DNA of 64,000 nt from Lanius collurio (lineage: Eukaryota; Chordata; Aves; Passeriformes; Laniidae), in NCBI GenBank assembly GCA_020086605.1, contig JACBWW010000004.1, positions 15,412,932 through 15,476,931 on the forward strand, written 5' to 3'. Each line of letters opens with the position of its first letter. Positions within the stretch are counted from its first letter, which is position 1. Below the pieces are notes generated by a model. It saw nothing but the letters and a program-made list of their open reading frames with translations, ran no database searches and was not told the DNA's origin. Of this stretch, positions 23,904 through 36,850 are shown piece after piece. Made by a program: the position numbers and the translations under genes.

Positions 23904-25586
23904 GTAATAGTCAAAACTCCTGAAATTTTACTGAATAAGCCAATAGCCAACATTTCAGCAACCTAGTGTAGTGGGAGGTGTCCCTGCACATCAGGGGTTT
24001 GATAGTAGGTACTAGAGATCCCTGAGGTCCTTTTCAGCCCTAACAATTGAGTGAGGGGGTGAGTCTGTGAATGGATGATTCTGATTCAGTTGAAAGTCTG
24101 TTTAAAATGGAACTTAAAGTTTAAAAGGAAAAATACAATAGCATTCCTTTGGCAATAATTCTGGTATTTCCATACTGTTATTTCAACTGACAGAATAATT
24201 TTCCAAATGTTTTTATCAACAAGATATAACCATTTCTGTAGCAAGATAAATAGCTGCTTTGTTTTCACCAGAAAAAAGGTATTGGAGTAAGAGCAGTGAT
24301 AGCCTTTGGATCTGGTTCAAATTTTTTTCAGACAAGTAAAGCATGAAAATGTAGTCAGCAGGTTAAGTTTCTCTTACAGCATTATCACAAGGCAAGAGAT
24401 GATTTTAAATAAGGCTGGTATTAAATCTGAAATATATTAGATTGGATTCTTGGAAAATGAATGATTTTTCTTTACACTTTAAAGCTTTCAAATTCTATAA
24501 TGTGGGGGACAGATGCTTGAAAACGTCTTCAAGGTGATAACTAACTCATAAATCTTGCCTTTCATTTTATAGCTTTCCTCTAGCACCCTCAACTCCCACA
24601 CATAAGCACATTTCTTACCCATATCTTTTAAAAGAAGTAAGTTTCTCATGATCAAAGTAGATCACAAACTGTGGAAGACAACTGGTGTTTTTGCTTCATG
24701 TAGAAAGGTCAAAGCCACAGGAGAATTGACTTAAGGAAAAAAAGTTGCAGATGTTTGCATGTAAGAGAAGGTTATTGATCGTGTGTAGTTTGTGTAAGAC
24801 TTGTAGACCAAGAAACACTACCACTATAGACAGCAGAGATAAGACTGAAATCAAAGGAGAAATGTTATGGGGGAAGTATTTTCTTCACTTGAAAAAGAGA
24901 TACTGACATAATATTAAAAAGAACTTTCAAAGAGTGCCTAGCAATGTTTTGCATACATTTCTCACCTCAGTTTGTTTAGCTGCCAGAGGGAAGTTTAGAA
25001 TAAATGACTACTTAAAATGCCACTTTTATTTTCTTTTGTTTTTAAACAGGCTGTGTGAAAGTATTTCATTTGATCACTTCTAGATTTACTATATTGATCA
25101 CAACCTTATCGATGAGATCTTTTCTCCCTGAGTAAACCTTAAATATTGAATTTTGCTGACTAGAAAGGATTGATGTTACTGTTTTAGAAAGGAGGAATAC
25201 TTTAAATTCTGTCGAGATAAAATAGAGAGAAAGGTATTCTGAAAGGAAGGCCTATCTCTTGATGTGTGTGTGTGCACTAATTCAAAGTGAATTTCCATAT
25301 CTACCCTAGCAAATTCATGCTTCTGATTTAAAAAGAAATAAAATAATATAAAAGAAAACCACTGTATTGGCTTTTCACATATGATTATCAACAAAAATAT
25401 GTCTTTTGAGTCTCTTGAAGGTTGACATATGTTCTCTTAATATATCTGAATGTCCCCTCTTATTATTATTCAGATAGCTACAAATGAGTAATCTGTAACT
25501 CCAAAGACAATTTGTTCAGTGAACATTTATGTCCTTTTATTTTCATTAGAATTCTTTACTTTTTATTGTACCATTTTTTAATATAG
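23904..25586 (+). other. CEP128: CEP128 intron (1.7 kb)
   Basis: Donor GTAATA, acceptor TTTTTTAATATAG. Starts with a decayed CR1 3' fragment only about 55 bases after the exon; a short (GT)n tract lies near 25262-25275. Otherwise unremarkable. Confidence 0.85.
23959..24087 (+). mobile_element. CR1 LINE, decayed 3'-end fragment (+)
   Basis: CAACCTAGTGTAGTGGGAGG, TGTCCCTGCACATCAGGGG, then a degraded TGGAACTAGATGATC region (here GGTACTAGAGATCCCTGAGGTCC), TTCAGCCC and a tail remnant GGATGATTCTGATT match the final part of CR1. Substitutions throughout suggest an older copy than the one at 20890. Confidence 0.85.
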
Positions 25587-25779
25587 ACTAAGCTTCAGTG
25601 GCTGTGTGAGGAGGTAAAGGAAAGAGAAAGTAAGGAAAAAAAGCTGCGATGCTACTTGCTGCAAAGCCGAGAACAGCTCAAGCACTTCACACAGATAAAG
25701 GAGACTGAACATCAGTCTCTCTTTAAACAGATAAAAAACCAAGAAAAACTTTTGGAAGAAGTTCACAGAGAAAAAAGAG
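25587..25779 (+). CDS. CEP128: CEP128 coding exon (window exon 9)
   Basis: A 193-nt exon (64 codons plus one base; phase 0 in, phase 1 out), window residues 592-655. Acceptor AATATAG|ACT, donor AGAG|GTATGT. It encodes TKLQWLCEEVKERESKEKKL, then SREQLKHFTQIKETEHQSL and QEKLLEEVHREKR. KLQWLCEE(V/L)KERE and EE(V/I)HREKR are near-identical to human CEP128 as recalled. The coiled coil resumes after the DPHRW linker. The last G joins AG of the next exon, 26.6 kb away, to encode Glu. Confidence 0.97.
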
Positions 25780-26073
25780 GTATGTTACTGGTTTGATTTT
25801 TGTTGATAAAAGAGAGAAAGAATTTACAATTCTATTAATTATAATTTCTATGGCACATTCAGATGTATTTTATCAACTTGTTATTGCAAACTGCAATGTG
25901 CTAGTGATAACCAAGAGAAATGTTAGCTTTGTGGGTTTTTGTTTTCCTTTGCTGACAAAAAAGACAGATGCAATCAACTGTGTTTCAGCCTAGTACAGTG
26001 GCTGAATAACACAAGAGTTTACATCATGCACAGTGGATATAGAAATATTTTCCAGCTGTACCATCTGGGACAT

Positions 26074-26088
26074 TGCCCGACCCGGGCA
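26074..26088. repeat. Short GC-rich inverted repeat
   Basis: TGCCCG-ACC-CGGGCA forms a 6-bp perfect stem with a 3-nt loop, unusually GC-rich for this intron. No function assigned. Confidence 0.5.
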
Positions 26089-26537
26089 AAAAGGGATTAT
26101 ACAAGAGTCTGAGGAGGTCTGAGTTAGACTGCTGGTTACATAGCTCACTGTGTCGTGGGACGATCTTTCATTGTATTCTGTTCCCTCAGTTTTGAAAGAA
26201 AGGTGTCACCTTTTAGGTTTTCTTCAGAAATCTTGTTCCAGCCTTTATTCAGGACTCCATACTGATATAACTGGACAGAATAAGTATTCTCTTTAATTGT
26301 TTTGTTAGTTGTCACTTTGTGCTCATTGATGTAGACTCAGATAAGAGTAAACTTTTAGTAAGTGTAGTTATAGCTTCTAGTGGTTGACTTATTATTGAAA
26401 ATGTTTTGTGAAATGTAGCAAAGCCAAAACTGCCTGGTTTTAGATAGAACAAAGTTAATTCTCTTCCTAGTAGCTGAAACATGCTGTGTTACGGATTTAA
26501 TATGATAGTAATGTTGATAACACACTCATGATTTAGT

Positions 26538-26990
26538 TGTTGCACCCAAAGTCATGGACTTTTCAGTTTTCCATGCTCTAATAGTGAGCAGGTGCACAAA
26601 TAGCTGCAAGGGAGCATGGCCAGGGGAGCTGGCCAAAGGGTTATACTGTATATTAGATCATAATTCCCAGTATATAAACACAGGGGAGTTGTCTGGGAGG
26701 AGCCAATTGCAGCTGGAGAAGGGGCTGGACATTGGTGGTGAGCAGTGGTATTCTACATCACTTGGGGGTTTTTTTGTTTTATTTCTGTCTATGTTTCCCT
26801 TTTTTATTTCTTTTTTATTTTCAAAATTTTATTATTTAATTTTTTTAATTTTTAAACTGGTTTTGTCGAATCCCCTGGGATTTAGCTTCTTTCTCATTCT
26901 CCTCTCCATTTCACCTGCATGGTGTGTGTATGCGAACAAGTGTCTGTATGATACTTAGTTGCCAACTGGGGTTAAGCCACCACCACAACA
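26538..26990 (+). mobile_element. Solo LTR of an avian endogenous retrovirus (+)
   Basis: About 453 bp starting TGTTG and ending CAACA, the short inverted termini expected of an LTR. Internal order fits an LTR type I remember from many bird genomes: GAGCAGGTGCACA, GGCCAAAGGG, a TATA box in CAGTATATAAACACAGGGGAGTTG (TATATAAA at 26671), GAGGAGCC, GGGCTGGACATTGGT, GTGAGCAGTGGTATT, a T/A-rich middle, and the end CTTAGTTGCCAACTGGGGTTAAGCCACCACC. No internal retroviral genes flank it, so it is a solo LTR left by recombination. Flanking bases (TTAGT / GCAGT) are only partly alike, so a target-site duplication is not clear. The family name is not assigned. The 134-codon frame within it is not a gene. 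Confidence 0.85.
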
Positions 26991-29900
26991 GCAGTAACAG
27001 ATAAAAACATTCTTGTAAATATTTTATAGAACAGTGCAGGTTATTTGTTTTAAAAGAATTGTAAGATTCTGTCAAAATTTTCTTCTTTCACTTACAAAGA
27101 ACTTTGAAAGAGAACATGCTTTGATCTTTCAAGCTTGAATGTTTCTGTTGCTATCCTTCATTATTTAAGAAAGATGCCTCACAGACCCCGATATGACATT
27201 AATAGTGCTTTAGTGTTTTTATATTTGAATAATTATCTACTAAGATGATCTTCCTGAAGCCTTCCTTGCCTTTTTAATGCAAGTATGTAGGAAATGAAGC
27301 AAAACTTACTTAGATCTCAGTTCTATTGTACTTATTTGGTTTAGACTTTGTGGAACAATTCACAGCCTGCATTTAAATTTCAAGCTGTAGGTCAGGTTAT
27401 TATGGACAATTATTAATCTGAAAAGAGTGGTAAGAAGAAATGCTGTTAACTGAGCACAAAAAATAGTGTGTAATCTTATACCTTCTTTTTAAAAGGGCCA
27501 TTTCTTTTTTTCCCCCTCCAAGTATGCTCTGTTCCATTACTTTACACACTACAACTTAGGCAGTTTTAAGTAAATGGTGTTCTCCTCTGTCTTCTCTAGA
27601 GGTGGATGCTAGTTAAAAGTAGGTGAGAGAAAGGAAGTAACTATTAAATAGTTGTTAAAGTTTTATTTGTAGCAGAAACAGTAAACATTCTTTAAAAATC
27701 CACTAAGTAAGGAATGAGAAATAGAACTTGCAAAAAGGTGGCACAGTGCCAACAATGCAGGCCAGTGTCAGGTTTGAAGCCTGGGATCAGGATACACATG
27801 CAAGATCTGAGGATACATGGGTATGAAGATAGCAGCAGAGGAAGATAGGTAATCTTGGCTGCTGTTAGTGGATTTTCCCAGATGTCCTCCTTGCTGTCTT
27901 CACTTAAAAACATACATAAAGCATTAATTTTTGTTTTGAATTTTATTTTGGATTTAAATAATCATAATTTACTGTTTTATGGAGAAATAAGGAGTCAGGA
28001 GTGTGCTCATAAGCAACTATCAAGCATCTTATAGTCTCTTTACACTCCATGGTTTTTTAATGAGATATAATTTGAAACCTGGTCAGGTAAGGTGGTGGTT
28101 GGTAGGGTGTTTTTTTGGTGTGTTGTTTGGGGGGATTTTTTGTTTGTTTTTGCACACTGCTATGAAAATAGGGTTGGAGGAGAGATGCAGGTACTTCCAA
28201 TTACAAAGCAATTATTTATACACACAATTAAGAATAGTCTTCATGTCTGTAAATTTATAATTCACTTTGTCATGTTCCATTTCGATTAGATCTGATAGTC
28301 AGCAGTCTTGTGCATACAGATGAAGTGATCATGATTTGGCTCAGTACTGGTGTATTTCTTTAGCTTTAGCCCTGTGGTGTCACAGCCCTTCCAGCAGTGT
28401 GTCCGCTTCTCTTTATAATATTCAAGACTTTATTCATTCAGTGAATGTTCATTCTAATTAGAGATAGGGAAATAAAATACATCTGAGCCCAACTTCGTGG
28501 TATGTCATTAATCTGCTAAAATAATTGTTAGTTACTGAATAGCTGATGGATGTAACTGAAGCCACAGTATGGCTGTCACCTGTGTGGGGTTCAGCTGCAA
28601 CTATGCAGGGAAGTACTGATGTGATGGTTAAATATAAGAATGATAAATTCAAGTAAGGAATGTGCCTCTCTGAGTGACAAAGGAATAGTTGGTACTGTTT
28701 TAGAGATGTTGGTTTGTGGACTCATTTTTCTTCTTGAGTGGGCTTGGTATGAAGAGTAGGAATATGATAATAAAAATTGGAGCCTTACAAAAAAATTGGT
28801 GGCTTTTTTGGTATGCAAAATGGAATAGCATTGGAATAGTTTAATTTCATTTACCTGATACCAAGAAAGGAAATATTATGTATTATTTATTTTTACTGCT
28901 TTTAAACCAATTTTGAATTTGAAGCCAGAGTCAGAAGTTCATAATAATGTTTGCAAACACTGAACAAAATTTTAAAAACTTTTCATTAGTGCACCAATGT
29001 ACAGGTTGACTTGGTATTTAATATAATTTTCTTGTAGCACTAATTAAATGACAGAGCATGTAACAGTGTATGCTAGAATGATGGAGCTACAATCTCCACA
29101 TGAATTAATTTGGTTTGTTTTACAGTCATGTCAACTTAGATTGTTCTTTTTAATTTGAAAATTATGACCTTCTTTACACCGAATCAGTTTTTTTTTTAAG
29201 AAGTTGTAGAAGAGAAATAATAGAATGCATATCTGTTAATGTGAGTTCTGAGTACTGTTGTTAATCGAGTGATACATTTAAATGTTTAAAAAGGGGTTAT
29301 TTTTTTTTTAAAAAATGGTGCAAGACAAAATCTGACTGCTTTTATATCTTGAAAACATACTCTTACATACTGAACAAAAAGCCCAGCCTTGATTATGATG
29401 CAAGTAGTAGAATGTAATCATGTAAATAGTTTAATGGATCAATGACTTGAACATGAAAATTGGAAAAGCTACTTTCCCAGAGGGGAAAAAAGAAAACACA
29501 GCTAAAAGTATAAAAAAGGTGTTAAGCCAAAAGGAGAAAGCAATCCATCAAAATGATAAAAAAATAAATTAAGGATACAGAATGCTGGTTGGCTTTTGTT
29601 TCTTAAACATAGAAAATGGAAGTACTTACACAATACTAAGGCACCCAGTAATAAAATTATGGGCAAATCCCAGGTGCAGAAATTAAACAAATGAAGGCAG
29701 AATGTATTTAATTGATTAAAAAAAGCCATTCACTTTTTCCTTTTTTTTTAAACACCATTGTGTCCTTGACAGTATAGCTAAATTAAATGGATGGTCAATC
29801 AAATTTGATAGAATGGATGAAAATATTTTCTGCTGCATTTGGAATGACGCAGATTTTAGATGGAGCATTATATCAGATTCTGTGAATAGCCATGAGTATC

Positions 29901-32900
29901 CATGCATGTGGTTGACTGTCCCCACCAACACAAACCACTTGTCTGAGTACCTGATATAGTCTGAAAATACTCTATTAATTTCACATATATCAAAATTATG
30001 AAAATGAGATAGAGGAGTTGTATTCTCAAGAAATTAATTTGTTAATTTCCTTTCTGTGAATCTGATAATGTAGTTTACTCCTGGGTTTTTTTTGGGACAT
30101 AGAATAAAAATCGTGATTTATGGTGGACATACCAAAAGTAGGTAGGATAAATATTTAAACTGCTTTGTTGATGAACATGTTTAAGGAAGTTTTATTAGCT
30201 TAAACAGGCCTACTAAAACTTGTTGGTTTTTGTTTTTGTTTTTTTTTTTTGTCTTTTCTCTTCACCAAGACATTCGTAAATACCTAGGATATTTTTAATC
30301 CTCCTTGTGAATCTCTGTAGAAGTGTTAACATTAGCACAGTGGTACCTGTAGTGGTATAAACTGGCTGTCCATGTGGTATAATCCTGAAAAATACAAGTG
30401 AGCTAACATAAAGATTAATGAATGAGAATAGAGATGTGAAGCAAAATACAGTTGTGAAGCACCGAGTTTCAGGATTGTTTACAGAGTAGCAGAAGTTTCA
30501 CAGTTATCTGGTGATGCTTCAAGATCAGCTACATTTGTCTTCCATTCTTGATAAGAGTATCATGCTGAAGAGTTTAGAAATTCAGAAGTCTAGCAATATT
30601 TATAAATACAAAAGAACTGAAGAGAATGTGAGTTCCGATTTCAGGTTTGCAGATTTGTACTTAGGATACAGTTCACTACTTAACAAGTTATTTTTCTAGC
30701 ATGCTATACAGTGGGATATTTCAGTAAATAACAACTTGGATTCCATTTTTCCTCTTAGAGTGATTTAGATCTCACTATCAAATTTATTTCAATAGCATTG
30801 CATTAGGTATTCAATCTGTTAACAAACATATGAGGAAATAAAACACCTAAGTTCCAGTTTCTTAACTAAGCTTCATTTGTGTTCTGGAATTACTGAGCAT
30901 GCCAAGGTGTTCTTAAAATCAATTTAAAAATTAGTTTAGGTAACAAGGATTTTTTTTAAATTATCTTTTTAATGCCATTGTCAAGAATTGTACCCAAGAC
31001 CTAGCACAAATTTCTTTCATTTACTGCATTTCTATATGGTCTAGCCAGACTGTGTAGTCTGAAAAGTTCATCATTCGAATCAGTGAAAGTCTGTATTTGA
31101 TCCTGGATGCACCCATTGGTTTTATAAGCTTAGATTTACTTTAATTGCCTTTTCAAGAATATCTTGGAATATACTGACATTTATATAAGCCAGACATAAT
31201 GTGTTGTATAGTGGTGGACATGAAGTCTACACAGTTCTTTTGTTTCAGCATAATATACTGCTACTTCAGAGAAGACACAGATAGTCACCAAATAAACGTT
31301 TTACAAAATAAGACCTGACATATTTGGAAGGGCCGTATCTGTTCTTTTTTAATGAAACAATGTTAGTAAGGCTGTCGTGGTGTAAGAAGAGCAGGTGCAT
31401 TGCTCCTGTTTACAGACTAATTTATCTCAAAATATTCCACAAATGCTATTTTACACAAAGTCCCAGGTGATGCAGGACATATTCTGTACCAGTTCTCACT
31501 GTCTACTGAGATAGTGCTCTATAATCACACTTAAATTGCTATATATTTACAATTTCTCTTCTACAGGTTATACTGCTAAGTAAAGCTTAGTGAGAAGGTA
31601 ACAATTCTAGTCCTGAGTTGGACAAGTCTGTGGTGTTTGTCTTTAGGCATTAAGTTTATCCCTCATGCATTTATCATTTTACATTGGCTCAGATTTGAGG
31701 ATACAAAAATCAAATTTTGAAAGACTTACATTTTATCTGGCTTTAGTGATGGTGTCATCTCTATGAATCATACAGTTATTTCTAGTTTCATCACTTATGA
31801 TGAAAACAGGTATATTTTACAAAGATTTTGGTAAGTGATTCCTGAAGCAAGACAGCAGTTTATTTTAATTTCTTTTTTTTTTTTTCTGTTAGGTTCAGTC
31901 AGGATTATCTGTTAATCATCTGCTATGGATAGTGTAGACTCAAAAGAACCTGTTATATTAAAGTAGATTAAAAATGTAGGTAAAACTCTGCTTTGACAAA
32001 ACTTAATCTTTCAAATTATATTCCTGTTTTTTTTTCTACTTTAAAGTCAGTAAGTCCAATTTTTGTTTGGAAACACTAAAGCAGAAAGGGCAAAAAATTA
32101 AAATAGGAGACAGTGTAGTACATTGAGTGCAAATACACTGACACTGAGCAACATCTGTTATTAAACTGAGGAAACATACGAAATTGGGAACCAATGAAAA
32201 TCATAATAGTCTAAAATCTTTCTATTATGACCTATTGTATTTCATTTAATAGTAAAGTACATATACTGTTTTGAAGACAATTTTGATTCTATCCCTTCAG
32301 CTTTGTTTCCTTCTTTTTTATTAATTTTCTTTTTCTTATATATTGCCTGATATTGCCATTGTTTGAACAAGAGTCCTTTCTGTGGCAACAAGAAACATCA
32401 CAAGGTATTTTCAGGTCACCTTTATTGAACAGTGAATGGGAGCATCAAGTAGAGAGAACATTCTTTTAAGCATACATACAGGAAGGAATCTGAAGGATTT
32501 CAGAGAAACTCTTCATTGTACTTGGTTTTCATAGTGAGCTTCAAAATGCATGAAGTTGAAATATCATTACTATTAAAATAATTTATTTCTTCTTAATAGT
32601 GTTCTAGCCCTTTAAATGATGTTTGATTTTTTTAATGTGATGGGGGAAGGAGGAGGGAGGACTTCCAAGTTATTTTAAACTTTGCCAAAATGAACCTGCG
32701 TTCAGAGTCTTAGAAGAATGGAAATAAACCCAAATAATTTAGAAATCTTACCCTGTGGAATTTTTTTAATTGGAAAACTGGAAATATCTGACTGGACATA
32801 CCTTGCTGTAATTATCTAGTATTTTTCTGGAGCTGTTTTCATTTGACATTATCTTTTTATGCACTCATAAAAATATGGCTGCCATTGTGAAAAAGAGAAG

Positions 32901-35900
32901 GTAAGAGATGGGATCAAACTGTAGCTAAGATGTTTTCAAGACTTCCTTTGATTTCTTTTTTCTTTCTGAATCACATACTTGAGATGATTATCTGAAACTT
33001 ATGTACAGATTTTTAGTTTGGAAAGCATGATGAGTCCTTTAAATTGCTGAGTTTGTACTGCTCTCTAACAGTAAGAGACTAAATTTATTAGTTTCACTTC
33101 TAGGCTTCTGCACATATCGGAAACTAAATCAAAATTAACAAGAGTAACCTGGGGGATGGGGATTCAGTGTATATTAAATAGTTAAAATGTATTATTTGAT
33201 CTTTTCTTCCTTTTGTGAATGATGACTCTTTTCTTTAAACCAGGCTAAAATAGCTGTTGTTCTATGAACTAGTGAGTTGGTGTTTTTTTGTTTTTTTTTT
33301 TTTTTAACAGCTGTTGAAATGATGGCATAGGGCTATTTACAAGCACAATTACAGCTTAACAGTGGTTTAACACTGTATAATAAAGAGAATCTTGTAATCA
33401 ACTCTACAACTTTATCAGGACTCCTTTTTTTAATATGAAAGGTGCTGTCATGCTTTCAGGTTATGTACTATGTTTCTATACCAAACTGATACACCAATTT
33501 ACAGTGATTAAATTTAAAAAAAACCCAACCAAACAAAAACCACCCCAACACACACACTTCCACACTCTTCTTGAATTCAGTATCTTCCTGAGAAGTATAT
33601 TACAGAAACATGCTATCTGTCATTTAGTCTTTAGGTAACGATGTTATCCTAAAGAAACTCTTTAATATCTGATAAGATGGCAATTTAATTAAATAATATA
33701 CTCTCTTATGGGAAATAAAACTGAACCAAGGGCTTTATGTTCCTCTCCTATTGTACCAAATCCCTTGGTCAAAGCCATCTTAGTCTAAAATACAGATGAA
33801 TCATGTTGGAAATTTGAACAGAAATGGAAAAAAATACTATCTAAGATTTAGTATAGTAAAGCTCTTGAAATTAAAGAAGTATTAAAAATCTTGCATCTTG
33901 CTATATCATAGATTCAATATCTTTCAAAATTAGAGCTTATGTAATGGTTTTGTCTAGAATTTTTCAGGCTGTAATAGAATATGGTTTTCAGTGAAGTTCA
34001 TTGCTATGTTAATAGTTTTTATACCCTTTCATCTGGCATGCTGTTTAAAATCCACCTTTTTTCCTCAAGTGTGTCGTAATGATATTGTGTGTTTGGAGAA
34101 CTGAAGTTTAAGTCCTATGTCTGTACCAAAAAATTCCTCACTTTGAGAAGAGCTTCAGTCATCAGTGAAACCAATTCTTAATGTTGACTGTATGCAATAA
34201 AATAATTTTAATTACAGAATATACATTATAAGTGAATTCTTGAAAAAAAGGAAATCCAGCTGGTTTTATTTTTTCTGTATAAAGATTAAATAAGTGATAT
34301 TTAATCTGTTTGCACATTTTTTCCTTCTAATGGCTTAAATATGACAAATTCCTAGGTTGAATATTTACTGTGATCAGCATGTTCAAGATAGCAACTGTCT
34401 GTATCTAACACCTGTTTTTTCCTTCTTGGTTTTGGTTTAAGAAAATGGGAACCATGATTGGTACTTTTGAATGCTTTACATATTTTGTAGTTAAAAGAGA
34501 AAATCCTTAAAAGTGTTTTAAAGCCAAGCAAGACAAGCAAATTAACTATACAGTTCATGCAGCATGAGTGATTAGAGCAACAAGCTAATAATTGTTTTTA
34601 CTAATAACAAGTCCTTCTATGTAATTTTTAAAAATTCACATGTAATAATGGCACATATGCCTGAATCTCTAGAGCGGGCAGAGAGAGTCACAGTATTTTT
34701 CTTGTCTGCATCTTTTATGTCTCTAGGATAAAGTTGTAATATGTCAAGAGTATGGTTTGGATACTTCTCTCTGTTTTCAATGAGTTGCACTGCAGGTTAT
34801 TGAGCACTCTTAGTAAATGTTGTTGTAAAGTTTTAGTTTTTTGCTAAAACAGATACAGTATCTGAGTCATAAAGAGTATATGCTTGCTCCCAGTTAGGTA
34901 TTAAAAAAAAATGAAGAGAGAACTGAATTTGATCTTATATTCCTCATCTGAATTTCTTAATTCTACACCACCTTTCTACTCTGAGAACCGTTTTTTAAAA
35001 TACACATGTTCATATTGCAGTACTTATTTTTGAGTATTTGAGCAGTATGCTTGTGCAACATTATACACTGCCAGTATGTAAATCTCTGTTTAGTGGAAAC
35101 ATTTAAACGTAAAATTTGTCAACTTAATTTTTGTTTCACAGTTCTAACACATATCATTTTGTTGTGGGTATTTTGTTTGTTTGTTTTAGTATACCTGGTA
35201 AATTGAGATGCCTACTACTACAGAAAGAAGCTAAGTGCAAACCCAAGAAAACACATCTGTTGAAATATATATGTATATTCTTCATGCATATGTACATACT
35301 GCATCAATATTGTACATACTTTGGCTGCCAGGACAAAAACTTTGTCTTCCTGTTTTATTATATTTGATGACTCGGCCCTAAAACATTACTTTCTTGATTG
35401 GATTGATGTTCTAGGAGCAGCATTTTCTGAAAATAATGCTTGAATGTTGTCTGTATGGAAAACTGCTTCTACTTGAAAAATCAAATGATCAGACAGCATT
35501 CCATTCCTTGCAAGACACTATATAAAATGAAAAAATCCTAGTGAAATAATGTTGTTCTAATGCAATGTGCGTAAAATCCATTTTTATTAAGGAGGAGCTC
35601 AAAGAACAGAATTAAGTTAGGATACTCCTGAGTATAATGCAATGATCTTATAGCTTTTGGTGATCCATAGTTTCCCTATCGAGTTTTTAATGAATATTAG
35701 AAACCAGTTTATTTTTTAGCAGAAGCAAATTTAAAATTGGCATAGAATTTAGCTTTTCAGATGCCTTGCTTCTGTAAGCCATGAGACGTGCCATGGAACT
35801 CGAGATGAAGTTTGCTTTGCATAGCTTCGTGTTATCCTCGTGTCTGAGGAAGAAGGGACTTTCTTCTGCAAGCTGGGAATGTTGAGCTGATGCTTCTCGA

Positions 35901-36559
35901 GTATATTGAAGGGACTATAAGTATGTTGACTATGTTTTATTAAAGTGGCTTCTTAAGTAAGAGTGGAATGTGAATATTCTGCTATATACATTCCTTCTCT
36001 CGTAAAAGCTGAAGAAATATAAATATTTCATTCTTTGCCAATGAGGCTTGTCTACACAGACTGGTTTAATGAGTTTGTACCAGGGTCTATGTGTATTGCA
36101 GTGAAACACATGATGCTAGCAAATAAGCAACAGAGTAGGATAAGATCTGAACTTTAAGGTTGGAATGTTTCTAACTTATTGCAAAAATATTTCAAATTTG
36201 AAAATACAAAAATACTCTATCCTTTCCAATACATATATCTTAAATACAGTATGTATATAGTATAGCATCATCAGGCTGGCTTCTGACATTGTAGAATATT
36301 GCATTGTGAGGGAAGTAACAACTGAAAGCTTCCTAAGATTTCTTTTTTGACTGTTTCAAAAATGATTGTATTTTAAAATCTAATGTGTTTACAGTACACT
36401 ACAACTCCTATTTTGATCTGATCTTAAAACACTTCAGTATGTGACTCGTAAACAACCTGATTAAATAACAGTAAGTATTTTATAGTCTTGCAGTAAGCAA
36501 CAGATTTTGCTTGTTATCCGGAAGGAATTTTGATTTCCAAAGAGTTATTTACAGTAAAG

Positions 36560-36850
36560 CCAGTGTTATTACTACTAAATTATGAAAATTTCCATCCTTA
36601 ACTGTAATTGAGAATCAATGGTATGATTATGTGGGCCATTCAGATGGACAGTTATGCATTTTTCATGCATTTATCTGTTATTACCATAAGAATGGCAACA
36701 TAAAATGCTTTTAGTTCACAAAATTAGCATTTCATATTTCCTGAAGTGGTAATGTACAGCTATAGTGTGTTTGAATTTGACATTCTATTTGTTGCTACTC
36801 ATAAAGTTTTTGTAATTAATTAATTTTTGTTCATTAGGAATTATGTTGAT
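36560..36850. other. Possible conserved non-coding block (low confidence)
   Basis: A stretch free of recognisable repeats with several motifs typical of developmental enhancers: TGTAATTAATTAATT (homeodomain-like, about 36811-36826), CAGATGG (E-box, about 36641) and ATGCATTTTTCATGCATTT (about 36655-36673). I infer possible regulatory conservation from composition only; alignment to other vertebrates is needed and would decide it. Confidence 0.2.

Noticed and set aside
36811..36826. TAATTAATTAATT as a homeodomain binding cluster
   Set aside because: Not listed as a site by itself: this motif is expected by chance in such AT-rich sequence.
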